Shown: positions 25,697 through 33,910 of the stretch, in pieces
Position numbering within the stretch: position 1 is the first letter of the stretch
Layout of the letters: every line of letters starts with the position of its first letter
Assembly: GCA_964392655.1 (NCBI GenBank)
Contig: CAYMQY010000003.1
Coordinates: forward strand, 3,885 to 67,884
DNA from: M3007 sp964392655
GTDB lineage: Bacteria; Bacteroidota; Bacteroidia; Chitinophagales; Saprospiraceae
DNA: 64,000 nucleotides
Direction: 5' to 3'
Notes under the pieces: generated by a model
What the model saw: the letters and a program-made list of their open reading frames with translations, nothing else
Told to the model about the DNA's origin: nothing
Database searches by the model: none
Program-made: the position numbers and the translations under genes

Positions 25697-25854
25697 TACG
25701 GCAAATAAGACGTCCGGGTTGCGTCGCCTGAAAAACTGCACAAGTTGGGAAAATTGCCTGGAGTCAGGACAATCAAACCTGCATTTTGCTATAATTTACG
25801 TTCATGCAAGGCTGGAGACCTGTTTGCCGGGTATCCGTCGCAACCGCCGCCGCC

Positions 25855-25885
25855 TTTGCGCTGTTTAGCCGGTTCTGTACTTTTG
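25855..25885 (+). promoter_or_regulatory. Bacteroidota-type promoter (TTTG-N19-TACTTTTG)
   Basis: TTTG at 25855-25858 and TACTTTTG at 25878-25885 are separated by exactly 19 bases, matching the Bacteroidota sigma-A pattern TTTG-N19-21-TAnnTTTG. The DUF2452 gene starts 23 bases downstream at 25909, which also argues for that start over upstream in-frame codons. Confidence 0.75.
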
Positions 25886-25908
25886 CTGCACGAGACGGAC
25901 TTTTACCC

Positions 25909-26355
25909 ATGAATGAAGAGAAAAAAAGCGACGACGCCTTCGTCAACCCGATTGACAAGGACAAAGTAGCCGAAAATCCGGGGCTGCTCCCCTACTCGCA
26001 CACTGCGGGCGGAGCCGTCATACGCCCCGAAGACAAGGGCCGCATCCGCGGCAACGCCATGACGGCCATGTACGACCAGACCGACCGCCAGATGGAACAA
26101 TTGCGCCGGCAAATGGAAACTTTGGTCAACCAGGCCAAGTCGTTGCAAAACCGGATGAGCGTTTCGGAAGCGATTTACCAGGCAGATATTCCGTTCCAGC
26201 CGGTCATTCATCACATCTACCACCTGTACCAGCGTAAGAGCGACGGCACACACTTGCTTTCGATGATTGCGCCCAACGAATGGGGCAAACGGGAGCCTTA
26301 CGAGCACCTGGCAACTGTTCGGCTATTGGGCGACCATACCTGGGAAGTCATGTAA
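25909..26355 (+). CDS. DUF2452 domain protein
   Basis: 148 residues from ATG at 25909, placed just after a consensus promoter. The sequence FVNPIDKDKVAENPGLLPYSHTAGGAVIRPEDKGRIRGNAM and the C-terminal YHLYQRKSDGTHLLSMIAPNEWG are typical of the Bacteroidota family DUF2452. A central coiled region (TDRQMEQLRRQMETLVNQAK) suggests self-association. No catalytic motif is visible and the function is unknown. It converges with the small gene at 26367. Confidence 0.85.
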   Translation: MNEEKKSDDAFVNPIDKDKVAENPGLLPYSHTAGGAVIRPEDKGRIRGNAMTAMYDQTDRQMEQLRRQMETLVNQAKSLQNRMSVSEAIYQADIPFQPVIHHIYHLYQRKSDGTHLLSMIAPNEWGKREPYEHLATVRLLGDHTWEVM

Positions 26356-26366
26356 TTTATCCGGCT

Positions 26367-26639
26367 TTACTCCGTTTCCTGCCGGGTTTGCTGCCATTTG
26401 CCCAACAGTTCGCGTGATTTCTCCGAGAGCAGTTCCGGGTCGAACGACAAGGCGGCAAGTATGTCGAGCAGGCAATTGATACGGGCTTCGGTATCAAAAA
26501 ACTTGTTTACCACGGCAATTTTCCGGTTCTCGACGAGGCAATACCCGCTCTGGAAACTCCCTTTTTCATACCGGATTGAATAGTCCAGTTCGGCAAACAG
26601 GTCTTCCAGTTTTTTCAGTGATGTTTGAGTGTAGCGCAT
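26367..26639 (-). CDS. Conserved Bacteroidota hypothetical protein
   Basis: 90 residues from ATG at 26639, which follows a TACTTTTG -7 element by 22 bases. Recognisable stretches are LEDLFAELDYSIRYEKGSFQSGYCLVENRKIAVVNKFFDTEARINCL, a pattern seen in short proteins across Bacteroidota with no assigned function. It looks like a small alpha/beta domain. The promoter placement favours this start over codons up to 26714, which would overlap the divergent PorT-like gene. Confidence 0.7.
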   Translation of the reverse strand: MRYTQTSLKKLEDLFAELDYSIRYEKGSFQSGYCLVENRKIAVVNKFFDTEARINCLLDILAALSFDPELLSEKSRELLGKWQQTRQETE

Positions 26640-26661
26640 AAGCGTTCTATCTTGGCCCGCG

Positions 26662-26669
26662 CAAAAGTA
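26662..26669 (-). promoter_or_regulatory. Putative -7 element for the 26367-26639 gene
   Basis: The minus strand reads TACTTTTG, identical to the -7 box at 25878, 22 bases before the ATG at 26639. No convincing -33 box was found. Confidence 0.5.
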
Positions 26670-26704
26670 TCCAAATATCGAACACCATAACGAGTATACA
26701 CACC

Positions 26705-27361
26705 ATGCGTTCAACTACTTTTTTTCTCTCCGCATTCGGCTTACTCATGCTGGTTCTACTCCAGCCCTTCCGCGCAGAAGCCCAGCGTCAGCAACGGTTC
26801 AAAGCCGGAATAATAGCCGGCGTCACGGCATCCCAAATTGACGGCGATGCTTCCGCAGGCTTCCACAAAGTGGGGCTTCAGGGCGGTTTGCGCGGCATTG
26901 TCATCCTCAAACCGCGGCAGGAGGCAAGTGTCGAAATCCTGTTCACCCAGCGTGGGTCGCGCAACCAGCCGGACTACCCGCCGGTGTTCAGCACCACGTT
27001 GAATTACGTCGAGGTGCCGCTCCAGTGGCACTACCGCGACTGGGCTGCCAACGGCGATATGGAAAACCCCGACTTTTTCCGGGTGTATTTCAATGTCGGG
27101 TTGTCGTATGCGCGGCTGCTCAGTTATGTGGACGACTCCGACGGTTCCGTAGCCGGCATCTCCCCCGCCTTGCCCGATTTGAACAAAGACAGTTTTTGCT
27201 TTCTCATCGGCGCCAGTTTTTTTGCCACCAAAAATATCGGGTTCACGTTCCGGTACCACCGTGCGTTTAACAACCTGTACAACCCGGGCAAACCGGGCAC
27301 CAACTTTGCCAATACGCTCAACGAGCATTTTCTGGCTTTCCAAACCATGTACGTGTTCTGA
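26705..27361 (+). CDS. PorT-family outer-membrane beta-barrel protein
   Basis: 218 residues with a signal peptide (LSAFGLLMLVLLQPFRAEAQ). The mature part (FKAGIIAGVTASQIDGDASAGFHKVGLQGGLRGIV, LNYVEVPLQWHY, FRVYFNVGLSYARLL, ending in YVF) matches the PorT/outer-membrane barrel family widespread in Bacteroidota; the founding member PorT belongs to the T9SS group, but most paralogues have unassigned roles. The aromatic C-terminus fits outer-membrane insertion. The Ppx/GppA gene begins at the base after its stop codon, so the two are co-transcribed. Confidence 0.85.
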   Translation: MRSTTFFLSAFGLLMLVLLQPFRAEAQRQQRFKAGIIAGVTASQIDGDASAGFHKVGLQGGLRGIVILKPRQEASVEILFTQRGSRNQPDYPPVFSTTLNYVEVPLQWHYRDWAANGDMENPDFFRVYFNVGLSYARLLSYVDDSDGSVAGISPALPDLNKDSFCFLIGASFFATKNIGFTFRYHRAFNNLYNPGKPGTNFANTLNEHFLAFQTMYVF

Positions 27362-28267
27362 ATGCCCAAACGCGCCGTCATTGATCTGGGTACCAACACG
27401 TTCCACCTGCTTGTGGTGGAAACCGGTGCAGACGGGCAAGGCTGGACGCCGGTCATGCGCGAACGAGTTTTTGTGAAATTGGCCGAAGACGGCATCGAGC
27501 AGATTGGCCCTGCTGCTTTCGCGCGCGGGCTGGCTGCATTGGCGCTGTTCCGGCAACATCTCGACCGCTATGGAATTGCCCCCGAAACAGTCCCGGCCTA
27601 CGGAACCGCTGCACTACGCACCGCATTGAACGCACCGGAATTTATGCATGAGGTGTTTGTCCGCACCGGCATACGCCCCGAGGCGATCAGCGGCGACCGG
27701 GAAGCATTGCTCATTTTTGCAGGCGTATGCCAGGCCGTTCCATTTCCCGACAATCCGGTGCTGGTCATGGATATCGGCGGCGGAAGCGTCGAAATGGTGC
27801 TTGCCGACGCATCCGGACCGCTGTGGCGCCGGAGTTTTCCGGTGGGCGTAGCGGTGTTGTTTCGGCATTTTCACAAAAGCAACCCGATAACCGCAGGGGA
27901 AATAGTCGCAGTCGAAACCTTTCTGGATGAAGAACTACAGGAGTTGTGGAGTATCCTGGAAAAACACCCCGCACCTACCCTCGTGGGCGCCGCCGGCGCT
28001 TTTGACATCATTGATCACTTGCTGCTTGACCCAGCCACCAAACCTCCGCTGTACGGCTGGATCCCGCGTGCCGATTTTGAACCGCTGTACGAAAAAATCA
28101 TACGCAGTACACTTGCCGAACGCGAAGCCTGGCAAAGCCTGATTCCCGAACGTCGTGAGATGATCGTGGTGGGCATGATCCTGATCCGACACATCCTGCA
28201 GCGCGGAAACATGCGGGAGATTTATACCTCCACGTACTCGATGAAGGAAGGCATGTTGGGGGAATAA
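27362..28267 (+). CDS. Ppx/GppA family phosphatase
   Basis: 301 residues. The ASKHA-fold phosphate loops are present: AVIDLGTNTFHLLVVE at the N-terminus and LVMDIGGGSVEMVLAD in the middle; VPAYGTAALRTALN is the conserved 'TSA-R-A' segment. The length matches the short exopolyphosphatase type without the C-terminal HD domain. It would hydrolyse polyphosphate or the (p)ppGpp precursor pppGpp in the cytoplasm; the sequence does not separate these two. It follows the PorT-like gene without a gap and converges with gcvP across a hairpin terminator. Confidence 0.9.
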   Translation: MPKRAVIDLGTNTFHLLVVETGADGQGWTPVMRERVFVKLAEDGIEQIGPAAFARGLAALALFRQHLDRYGIAPETVPAYGTAALRTALNAPEFMHEVFVRTGIRPEAISGDREALLIFAGVCQAVPFPDNPVLVMDIGGGSVEMVLADASGPLWRRSFPVGVAVLFRHFHKSNPITAGEIVAVETFLDEELQELWSILEKHPAPTLVGAAGAFDIIDHLLLDPATKPPLYGWIPRADFEPLYEKIIRSTLAEREAWQSLIPERREMIVVGMILIRHILQRGNMREIYTSTYSMKEGMLGE

Positions 28268-28323
28268 TTCGATCGAGTTTTCACAGGCCGGGTTTTTTCA
28301 ACTAGCAGCGCAGAAAAAACGAA

Positions 28324-28351
28324 GCCGGTCAAACCCGCAGGTTTGACCGGC
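28324..28351. terminator. Bidirectional hairpin terminator between ppx/gppA and gcvP
   Basis: The stem GCCGGTCAAACC (28324-28335) pairs perfectly with GGTTTGACCGGC (28340-28351) around a 4-base loop. A T-run follows on the plus strand and an A-run precedes it, so it can work in both directions for the convergent genes. Confidence 0.85.
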
Positions 28352-28376
28352 TTTATTATGTCGGGTATGACCCAAA

Positions 28377-31247
28377 CTACCCGTTTACACTTGCCGTCAT
28401 GTACTCCTCAATCGGCGGGCACACGCACACCAGGTTCCGGTCGCCGTAGGCTTGGTCAATTCGGCCCACAGTAGGCCAGAACTTCCAGCCCTGCCGCAGG
28501 TACGGCAGCGGGAAGGCTGCTTTTTCGCGGCTGTACGGGCGATCCCAGTCGTCGGAACTAATGACGTCTATGGTATGCGGCGCATTGTGCAGCACATTGT
28601 CTTCATGGTCGAAGCTGCCAGCTGCAATCTCGTCAATTTCGTGACGAATAGCCAGCAAGGCATCACAGAAGCGGTCGAGTTCGGCTTTGCTTTCGCTTTC
28701 CGTCGGTTCGATCATGATGGTACCTGCTACAGGAAACGAAAGCGTAGGTGCGTGGAAACCGTAGTCCATCAGGCGTTTTGCCACGTCTTCAGCTCCGACT
28801 ACCGATTTGAACGGACGCAGGTCCACGATCATTTCGTGCGCAGAACGACCGTTTTCGCCGGAGTACAGAATCTGGTAGGCGCCTTCCAGCCGTGCCTTCA
28901 TATAGTTGGCGTTCAGGATGGCGTACTTCGTAGCGTCGGTTACACCCTCGGCGCCCAGCATTTTGATATACGCGTAGGAAATAAGCAGGATGCTTGCGCT
29001 ACCCCAGGGTGCGGCGCTTACGGCACTGGTGCCCTGCGCGCCGCCGGTTTCGGCAAAAACGTGGTTGGGCAGGTATGGCGCCAGACTGGCATTGCAGCAA
29101 ATAGGGCCCATACCCGGGCCGCCGCCGCCGTGCGGAATGGCAAATGTTTTGTGCAGGTTCAGGTGGCACACATCGGCGCCAATGGTAGCCGGGCTGGTCA
29201 GGCCAACCTGAGCGTTCATGTTGGCGCCGTCCATGTACACTTTTCCGCCGTGCCGGTGAATGATGTCGCAAACCTCTTTGATGGAGGTTTCAAAAACCCC
29301 GTGCGTGGAGGGGTATGTGACCATCAGGCAAGACAGGTTTTTGGCATGTTGTTCGGCTTTGGCACGCAGGTCGGCTACATCAATATTGCCGCGTTCGTCG
29401 CAAGCCACCACCACGACTTCCATGTCGGCCATGACAGCACTGGCGGGGTTGGTACCGTGCGCGGAAGAAGGAATGAGCGCCACGTTGCGATGCCCGTCGT
29501 TGCGAGCCAGGTGGTATGCCCGAATGATCATCAAGCCGGCATATTCGCCTTGTGCGCCGGAGTTGGGCTGCAGCGAGCAGGCTTCAAAACCGGTAATTTC
29601 ACACAGGTACTGTTCCAGTTCGCGGATAATTTTCTGGTAACCGCCTGTCTGGGAAGCCGGAGCAAATGGGTGAATATTGGCCCACAATTCCCAACTGACC
29701 GGAATCATTTCCGAAGCGGCATTGAGTTTCATGGTGCAGGAACCGAGCGAAATCATGGAGTGCATGAGCGACAGGTCGCGGTTTTCGAGCCGCTTGATGT
29801 AGCGCATCATGTCGCTTTCCGTATGGTAGGTGTTGAACACCGGGTGGGTCAGGTATGCGGTTTCACGTTGCAGCGCGGCGGGAAGTGCCGACGAAGCAAC
29901 GGGTGTCACGGATTTAGCGCCGAACAGTCCGGCGATTTCAGCAAGGTCGCGTTCGGTCACCGTTTCGTCTACGCTGATCTGGACACCGGTTTTGTCGTAA
30001 AAAAAGTTGATACCGGCGTTTTCGGCTTTTTGCCGCAGGCCGGCCAGTTCTTCGGCAGGCATTTCTACCCGGATGGTGTCGAAGAAATGTTTGCCGGCAA
30101 CGTTCCGTCCGGCACTTTCTAATGCGGCAGCCAGTGCCTTGGTCATTTCGTGGGCACGCGACGCGATGCCGCGAATACCGGCCGGGCCATGGTACACCGC
30201 ATACATGGCGGCCATATTGGCCAAAAGCGCCTGGGCCGTGCAAATGTTCGAGGTGGCTTTTTCGCGGCGGATGTGTTGCTCGCGCGTTTGCAGCGCCATA
30301 CGCAGGGCGCGGTTGCCGTGCCGATCTACCGATACACCGATGATGCGACCCGGAATCTGGCGCTTGAAATCTTCCGTAGTAGCAAAATAAGCGGCGTGCG
30401 GACCACCGAAGCCCATCGGCACGCCAAAGCGCTGGGTATTGCCTACGGCGCAATCTGCGCCCCATTCGCCGGGCGGAGTCAGCAAGGCAAGCGCCAGAAT
30501 ATCGGCAGCCACACAAACGTACACATTGTGCGCTTTTGCTTTTTCCACAAATGCCCGGTAATCCTCTACGGCGCCGGCCATATTCGGGTACTGGAGCAGC
30601 ACGCCGAAGGTTTTTTCAGAAAAATTATAGCTGCGCCAGTCGCCGGTTACAAGTTTGATGCCTTGCGGGAGGGCGCGTGTTCGCAGCACATCAACCGTTT
30701 GCGGGAAAACGGTATCGGCTACAAAAAACTCGTTGGCTTCTTCGCCGGCATTGGCGCGTTTGTTCTTTTCCGCATAAAACATGTGCATCGCTTCTGCGGC
30801 TGCCGTGCCCTCGTCGAGCAGGCTGGCGTTGGCGATGGGCAGCCCGGTGAGGTCGCTGACCATCGTCTGAAAATTCAGCAGGCTCTCGAGACGGCCTTGC
30901 GCGATTTCGGCCTGGTAGGGCGTATACTGGGTGTACCAACCGGGATTTTGGAACACATTGCGCAGCACCACCGAAGGCGTAATGGTGCCGTAGTAGCCCA
31001 TTCCGATGTAACTACGCATGACGCGGTTCAGTTGGGCGGTAGCCTTGAGTTCGGACAAATATTCAAATTCAGACTGTGCAGGCGGAAGATTTAGTGGTTT
31101 GGACAACCTGATGGAGTCCGGTACGGTTTGGCGGATCAGTTCGTTGAGGGAGTTCACATTCAGGGTCTGGAGCATTGCCTGAAGGTCGTGCTGATTGGGC
31201 CCGATGTGCCGGTTCTGGAACCGGTCGGGATGCGGGAAATGGCTCAT
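28377..31247 (-). CDS. gcvP: Glycine dehydrogenase (decarboxylating), P-protein
   Basis: 956 residues, the usual length of the single-chain P-protein. FQNRHIGPNQHDLQAML and YIGMGYYGTITPSVVLRN are N-terminal signatures, and the pyridoxal-phosphate lysine lies in HLNLHKTFAIPHGGGGPG with the glycine-rich stretch behind it. It decarboxylates glycine and passes the aminomethyl group to the lipoyl H-protein in the glycine cleavage system. The other subunits (T, H, L) are not in this window. The 5' side has 444 bases of non-coding sequence. Confidence 0.97.
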   Translation of the reverse strand: MSHFPHPDRFQNRHIGPNQHDLQAMLQTLNVNSLNELIRQTVPDSIRLSKPLNLPPAQSEFEYLSELKATAQLNRVMRSYIGMGYYGTITPSVVLRNVFQNPGWYTQYTPYQAEIAQGRLESLLNFQTMVSDLTGLPIANASLLDEGTAAAEAMHMFYAEKNKRANAGEEANEFFVADTVFPQTVDVLRTRALPQGIKLVTGDWRSYNFSEKTFGVLLQYPNMAGAVEDYRAFVEKAKAHNVYVCVAADILALALLTPPGEWGADCAVGNTQRFGVPMGFGGPHAAYFATTEDFKRQIPGRIIGVSVDRHGNRALRMALQTREQHIRREKATSNICTAQALLANMAAMYAVYHGPAGIRGIASRAHEMTKALAAALESAGRNVAGKHFFDTIRVEMPAEELAGLRQKAENAGINFFYDKTGVQISVDETVTERDLAEIAGLFGAKSVTPVASSALPAALQRETAYLTHPVFNTYHTESDMMRYIKRLENRDLSLMHSMISLGSCTMKLNAASEMIPVSWELWANIHPFAPASQTGGYQKIIRELEQYLCEITGFEACSLQPNSGAQGEYAGLMIIRAYHLARNDGHRNVALIPSSAHGTNPASAVMADMEVVVVACDERGNIDVADLRAKAEQHAKNLSCLMVTYPSTHGVFETSIKEVCDIIHRHGGKVYMDGANMNAQVGLTSPATIGADVCHLNLHKTFAIPHGGGGPGMGPICCNASLAPYLPNHVFAETGGAQGTSAVSAAPWGSASILLISYAYIKMLGAEGVTDATKYAILNANYMKARLEGAYQILYSGENGRSAHEMIVDLRPFKSVVGAEDVAKRLMDYGFHAPTLSFPVAGTIMIEPTESESKAELDRFCDALLAIRHEIDEIAAGSFDHEDNVLHNAPHTIDVISSDDWDRPYSREKAAFPLPYLRQGWKFWPTVGRIDQAYGDRNLVCVCPPIEEYMTASVNG

Positions 31248-31601
31248 CGCAAAAAGAGGATATTGGTCACAGAATGTGGTGGAAAATATCTGGTCAGGAG
31301 GAGTGCAAAAAACAGCGCGAAGGTAGAGATTGTTCGGTGAGGAATATGCAGTCCGGCATAGGGAATTTATTCCATTTTCATCTTGAATTCGTCCTCAGGA
31401 CGACAGTGGTGTTTTGCTGCCGAACTGAACAGTCTAACACAAATCATTTTAACCTGTGTGGATGTACATCAAAGACCTGACCGAAAACAGGTATACTCTC
31501 GGCACCTGAATACCATGTGTTTACAAATATTGCAATCATTTTAATATAATCGCAAACATCTGAAAATCTGCGACTTGAGTTACTTGAGAAAATTATTTTA
31601 A

Positions 31602-31628
31602 AAAAACAAAATCAAATAATTTGTTTTT
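31602..31628. promoter_or_regulatory. Palindrome overlapping the -33 box of the antirepressor-like gene
   Basis: AAAAACAAA (31602-31610) and TTTGTTTTT (31620-31628) are perfectly complementary arms with a 9-base spacer. The right arm includes the TTTG -33 box at 31620-31623. A protein bound here would block RNA polymerase, so it is a plausible operator; no binding protein is known. Confidence 0.5.
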
Positions 31629-31650
31629 AAAAACAAGTCGTTTAGTTTTG
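31620..31650 (+). promoter_or_regulatory. Bacteroidota-type promoter (TTTG-N19-TAGTTTTG)
   Basis: TTTG at 31620-31623 and TAGTTTTG at 31643-31650 are 19 bases apart, the same spacing as the promoter at 25855. The antirepressor-like ATG at 31692 is 41 bases downstream. Confidence 0.75.
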
Positions 31651-31691
31651 TCCCGGTTTTGAAACACATTTTAAAACAAACAACATCAGTC

Positions 31692-32159
31692 ATGGAACTG
31701 GAAGTCCTCGTCAGCAAACAAGGCACTAAAGTGGTCGCTGCTTCCAATTTGTATCACGTCCTCCAACTTCCGAGTAAAAACTACGGCGTACAGTTGCGCA
31801 AATGGATGAAAGACCTGTACGAATTCCNNNNNNNNNNCTCAAGGATGAAACAAAAACGGTTGATACCGATACTGGTGCGCTATGGTATGAATGACCTGCA
31901 CTAATTCCGGGACTGAATTCGACGACCGCAGCCGTTGCGCGATTATGCCAAACGTCCGCGCCCGGGCGAGCCTGTCGAGGATTTTTACCTCACACTTGAA
32001 TTGGCCAAGTTAATCGCCCTGCGCACCAACAGCAAATACAAACTGAAATACGCCCGCCTGCTGGATGTAGTAGAGCAGAACGGTCAGATGAATCTGTTCC
32101 AGCAAGCGCCGGCTATCTCAAAAGACAATGGGCATGTCAGGCAAATTGGAGCAGCCTGA
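31692..32159 (+). pseudogene. Antirepressor-like (AntA/AntB-type) gene, interrupted by a gap and in-frame stops
   Basis: The left part starts at ATG 31692: MELEVLVSKQGTKVVAASNLYHVLQLPS...YGVQLRKWMKDLYEF, resembling the N-terminal domain of phage antirepressors and a related Bacteroidota family. After a 10-N run (31828-31837) the same frame resumes as IRRPQPLRDYAKRPRPGEPVEDFYLTLELAKLIALRTNSKYKLKYARLL, the expected continuation, ending at 32159. Between them, 31838-31916 contains TAA and TGA stops in a sequence that reads like a decayed copy of the WMKDLYEFRDG segment. Either the gene carries a damaged internal duplication or the right contig end is erroneous. It would be a DNA-binding or regulatory protein of phage-like origin if intact. 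Confidence 0.55.
31828..31837. other. Assembly gap (10 N)
   Basis: Ten N inside the antirepressor-like gene. The flanks look like two versions of the same coding segment, so the true gap may be zero or negative (overlapping contig ends). Confidence 0.9.
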
Positions 32160-32233
32160 TCAGTATACATAAAATCTGTCGGGCGTCCGGTAGTCCATAC
32201 CGGTTAAACCAATGCACCGAATTCCCATAAATT

Positions 32234-32686
32234 ATGAACGACCTGGCCCAACGCCTCTACCAGCACTGCACTCAATTTCCTGCCGACCTGCTCGCACTAT
32301 CCGAAAATGCTTTGCATGCACGACCCGCCCCAGGTAAATGGTCAAAAAAAGAAATCATCGGCCATCTTGTGGATTCGGCTTCGAATAACCACCAGCGTTT
32401 CGTGCGGGCCATGCGGGGCGAACAGCCAAATATCCGGTACGAACAGGACGATTGGGTAGCATTGCAACGTTACCAAAATACCGACAGCCGTGCACTGATT
32501 GGGTTGTGGGAATTGTACAACCGGCACCTTGCCCATCTTATTTCCTGTATGACGGAAGCCGATCTGGAGCAGACCTTGTACATGGGCGGCGAGCGTGTTA
32601 CCCTTCGTTATTGCGCTGAAGATTACTTGCGACACCTTGAGCACCACCTGCAGCAAGCAGGAATTTACTCTACCACAAAGCCGTAG
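32234..32686 (+). CDS. DinB superfamily protein
   Basis: 150 residues forming a predicted four-helix bundle. The metal-binding histidines are in the usual places: KWSKKEIIGHLVDSASNNHQRF (first) and YLRHLEHHLQQ near the C-terminus (second and third). Family members include thiol-dependent metal enzymes (bacillithiol transferases, mycothiol-dependent isomerases), though many are uncharacterised. The 3' end overlaps that of the convergent phosphoesterase gene by 22 bases. Confidence 0.85.
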   Translation: MNDLAQRLYQHCTQFPADLLALSENALHARPAPGKWSKKEIIGHLVDSASNNHQRFVRAMRGEQPNIRYEQDDWVALQRYQNTDSRALIGLWELYNRHLAHLISCMTEADLEQTLYMGGERVTLRYCAEDYLRHLEHHLQQAGIYSTTKP

Positions 32687-33585
32687 CCGGTTTCGATGCC
32701 TGAAAAATCGGTTTTCAAGCGTTTTGAAGTAATGTTCAGTTGCGTTCCGATACGTTTGATCAAGACGTACTGAAATTCCGGATTGTAGTCGCCCGCTTCA
32801 TTGGGCAGGCGATCCTTGCCGGTGTTGAGCGGCTGATGCAGCCCTCCGCCGCCGCCGATAGTCAAAAAGTATTTGCCGTCGAACCGGAAATACTCAAAGT
32901 CGTGTGCATGCCCGGTCATAAACAACCTGGCTTTTTTCGACTGTCGGAACAGCGGGACGAATTGTTCTTGCACTGTTTTATTGGACCCGACAATGGTGCT
33001 GTTGGAGTAGGGAGCATGGTGGCAAGTGACAATGATACATCGCACTCCCGGGTCGGCATCCAGATCGGCGAGCGTTTTGGCATAAAAATCCTGCTGCTGC
33101 TTTTGCTTTTCAGGCGAAAGCGTTTTGAAATTGGAATTGAGCAATACAACCGCCACAGAATCCACGATTTTCACAAAACCGGTGTTTACCTGGTCGGGAA
33201 AACGTTTATTGAACTGAATCTCGCCTTTTTTCGCACTGCCCATGACATCGTGATTTCCCAAAAGCGCATACACCGGGATACCGCTTGATCTGGCCGAAGC
33301 GAGGTATTGATCCATCTTTTCCCACTTCTTTTCACGAGGGCCTTTCGACACAACATCCCCCAGAATAAACAGACAGCGCGGCCTGAACTGCGTGATGTCG
33401 CGAAACAGCAACTCCGTTGCCAGCGTATTCTGGTTTGACTTCAGGAATATTTTTTCGACACACATCGGCGCCTGCGTGTCGCTGATGAAGGCGATTTCTT
33501 CCCGTCGGCTGTCCGTAACTTGTGCCGGCAGGTTTCTACTCGGGATAAAAATCAGCAGCAAAAGCACGAATAAGGAATTTCTCAT
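32665..33585 (-). CDS. Secreted metallophosphoesterase (calcineurin-like)
   Basis: 306 residues from ATG at 33585, beginning with a signal peptide (SLFVLLLLIFIPSRNLPAQ). The metal-site motifs occur in order: FISDTQ (normally D-x-H, here D-x-Q), FILGDVVSKG, LLGNHDVMG, VTCHHAPYS and MTGHAHDFEYF. The D-x-H histidine is thus replaced by glutamine, which may alter metal use. The C-terminal FLTIGGGGGLHQP matches purple-acid-phosphatase-like secreted phosphoesterases. Substrate unknown; location periplasmic or outside the cell. Confidence 0.85.
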   Translation of the reverse strand: MRNSLFVLLLLIFIPSRNLPAQVTDSRREEIAFISDTQAPMCVEKIFLKSNQNTLATELLFRDITQFRPRCLFILGDVVSKGPREKKWEKMDQYLASARSSGIPVYALLGNHDVMGSAKKGEIQFNKRFPDQVNTGFVKIVDSVAVVLLNSNFKTLSPEKQKQQQDFYAKTLADLDADPGVRCIIVTCHHAPYSNSTIVGSNKTVQEQFVPLFRQSKKARLFMTGHAHDFEYFRFDGKYFLTIGGGGGLHQPLNTGKDRLPNEAGDYNPEFQYVLIKRIGTQLNITSKRLKTDFSGIETGYGFVVE

Positions 33586-33910
33586 AACCCAGGATAAAGA
33601 AACACGATGGCGCAAACTTCGTCATTTCAAAGCAATGACAAAAGCAGCGCAAACACAACCACTGACGATACTTGCCGTCTGAAAAAAATTTAACACATTG
33701 TTCCGCGCATATTTTTTCAGGGTAGCGCGTTACTGCCCCGGTTTAATCCTTCGGTAAGCCAATAACCAACGGCTAACAGCCAAAAGCCAATTCTAATCCA
33801 CTACGCAGTTCTCGCTGACGAACCGTCAGACATCCATCCCGCCCGGAATTCCTGCCATTTTTTGAATCTGCGTAACAAACCGATTTTCTCATCAACATTT
33901 TATCCGTATC
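33586..33910. other. Non-coding stretch before the DUF1800/DUF1501 genes
   Basis: No credible gene on either strand. It contains the divergent upstream regions of the phosphoesterase and the DUF1800 gene and the period-7 repeat at 33758-33792. I could not identify a consensus promoter for the DUF1800 gene. Confidence 0.7.
33758..33792 (+). repeat. Period-7 tandem repeat (GCCAANN, five units)
   Basis: Five consecutive 7-base units: GCCAATA, ACCAACG, GCTAACA, GCCAAAA, GCCAATT. The unit differs from the ACTCATC heptamers elsewhere, but the period is the same. Confidence 0.6.

Larger units (their letters stand above)
31248..31691. other. Non-coding stretch, AT-rich on its right side
   Basis: No credible gene on either strand. 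The left part is ordinary in composition and holds the gcvP upstream region, with a weak TACCTTCG (-7-like, minus strand) at 31318-31325. From about 31470 the sequence becomes markedly AT-rich, unlike the neighbouring genes. The right end contains the promoter and the palindrome described separately. Confidence 0.7.

Noticed and set aside
28452..30122. 556-codon open frame on the plus strand opposite gcvP
   Set aside because: gcvP is certain; the opposite frame has no family signature and is a by-product of GC-rich codon use.
31838..31904. Alternative frame right of the 10-N gap reading KDETKTVDTDTGALWYE
   Set aside because: It looks protein-like, but it is short, has no start in the window because of the gap, and the main frame better matches the antirepressor-like segment; not enough to call a gene.
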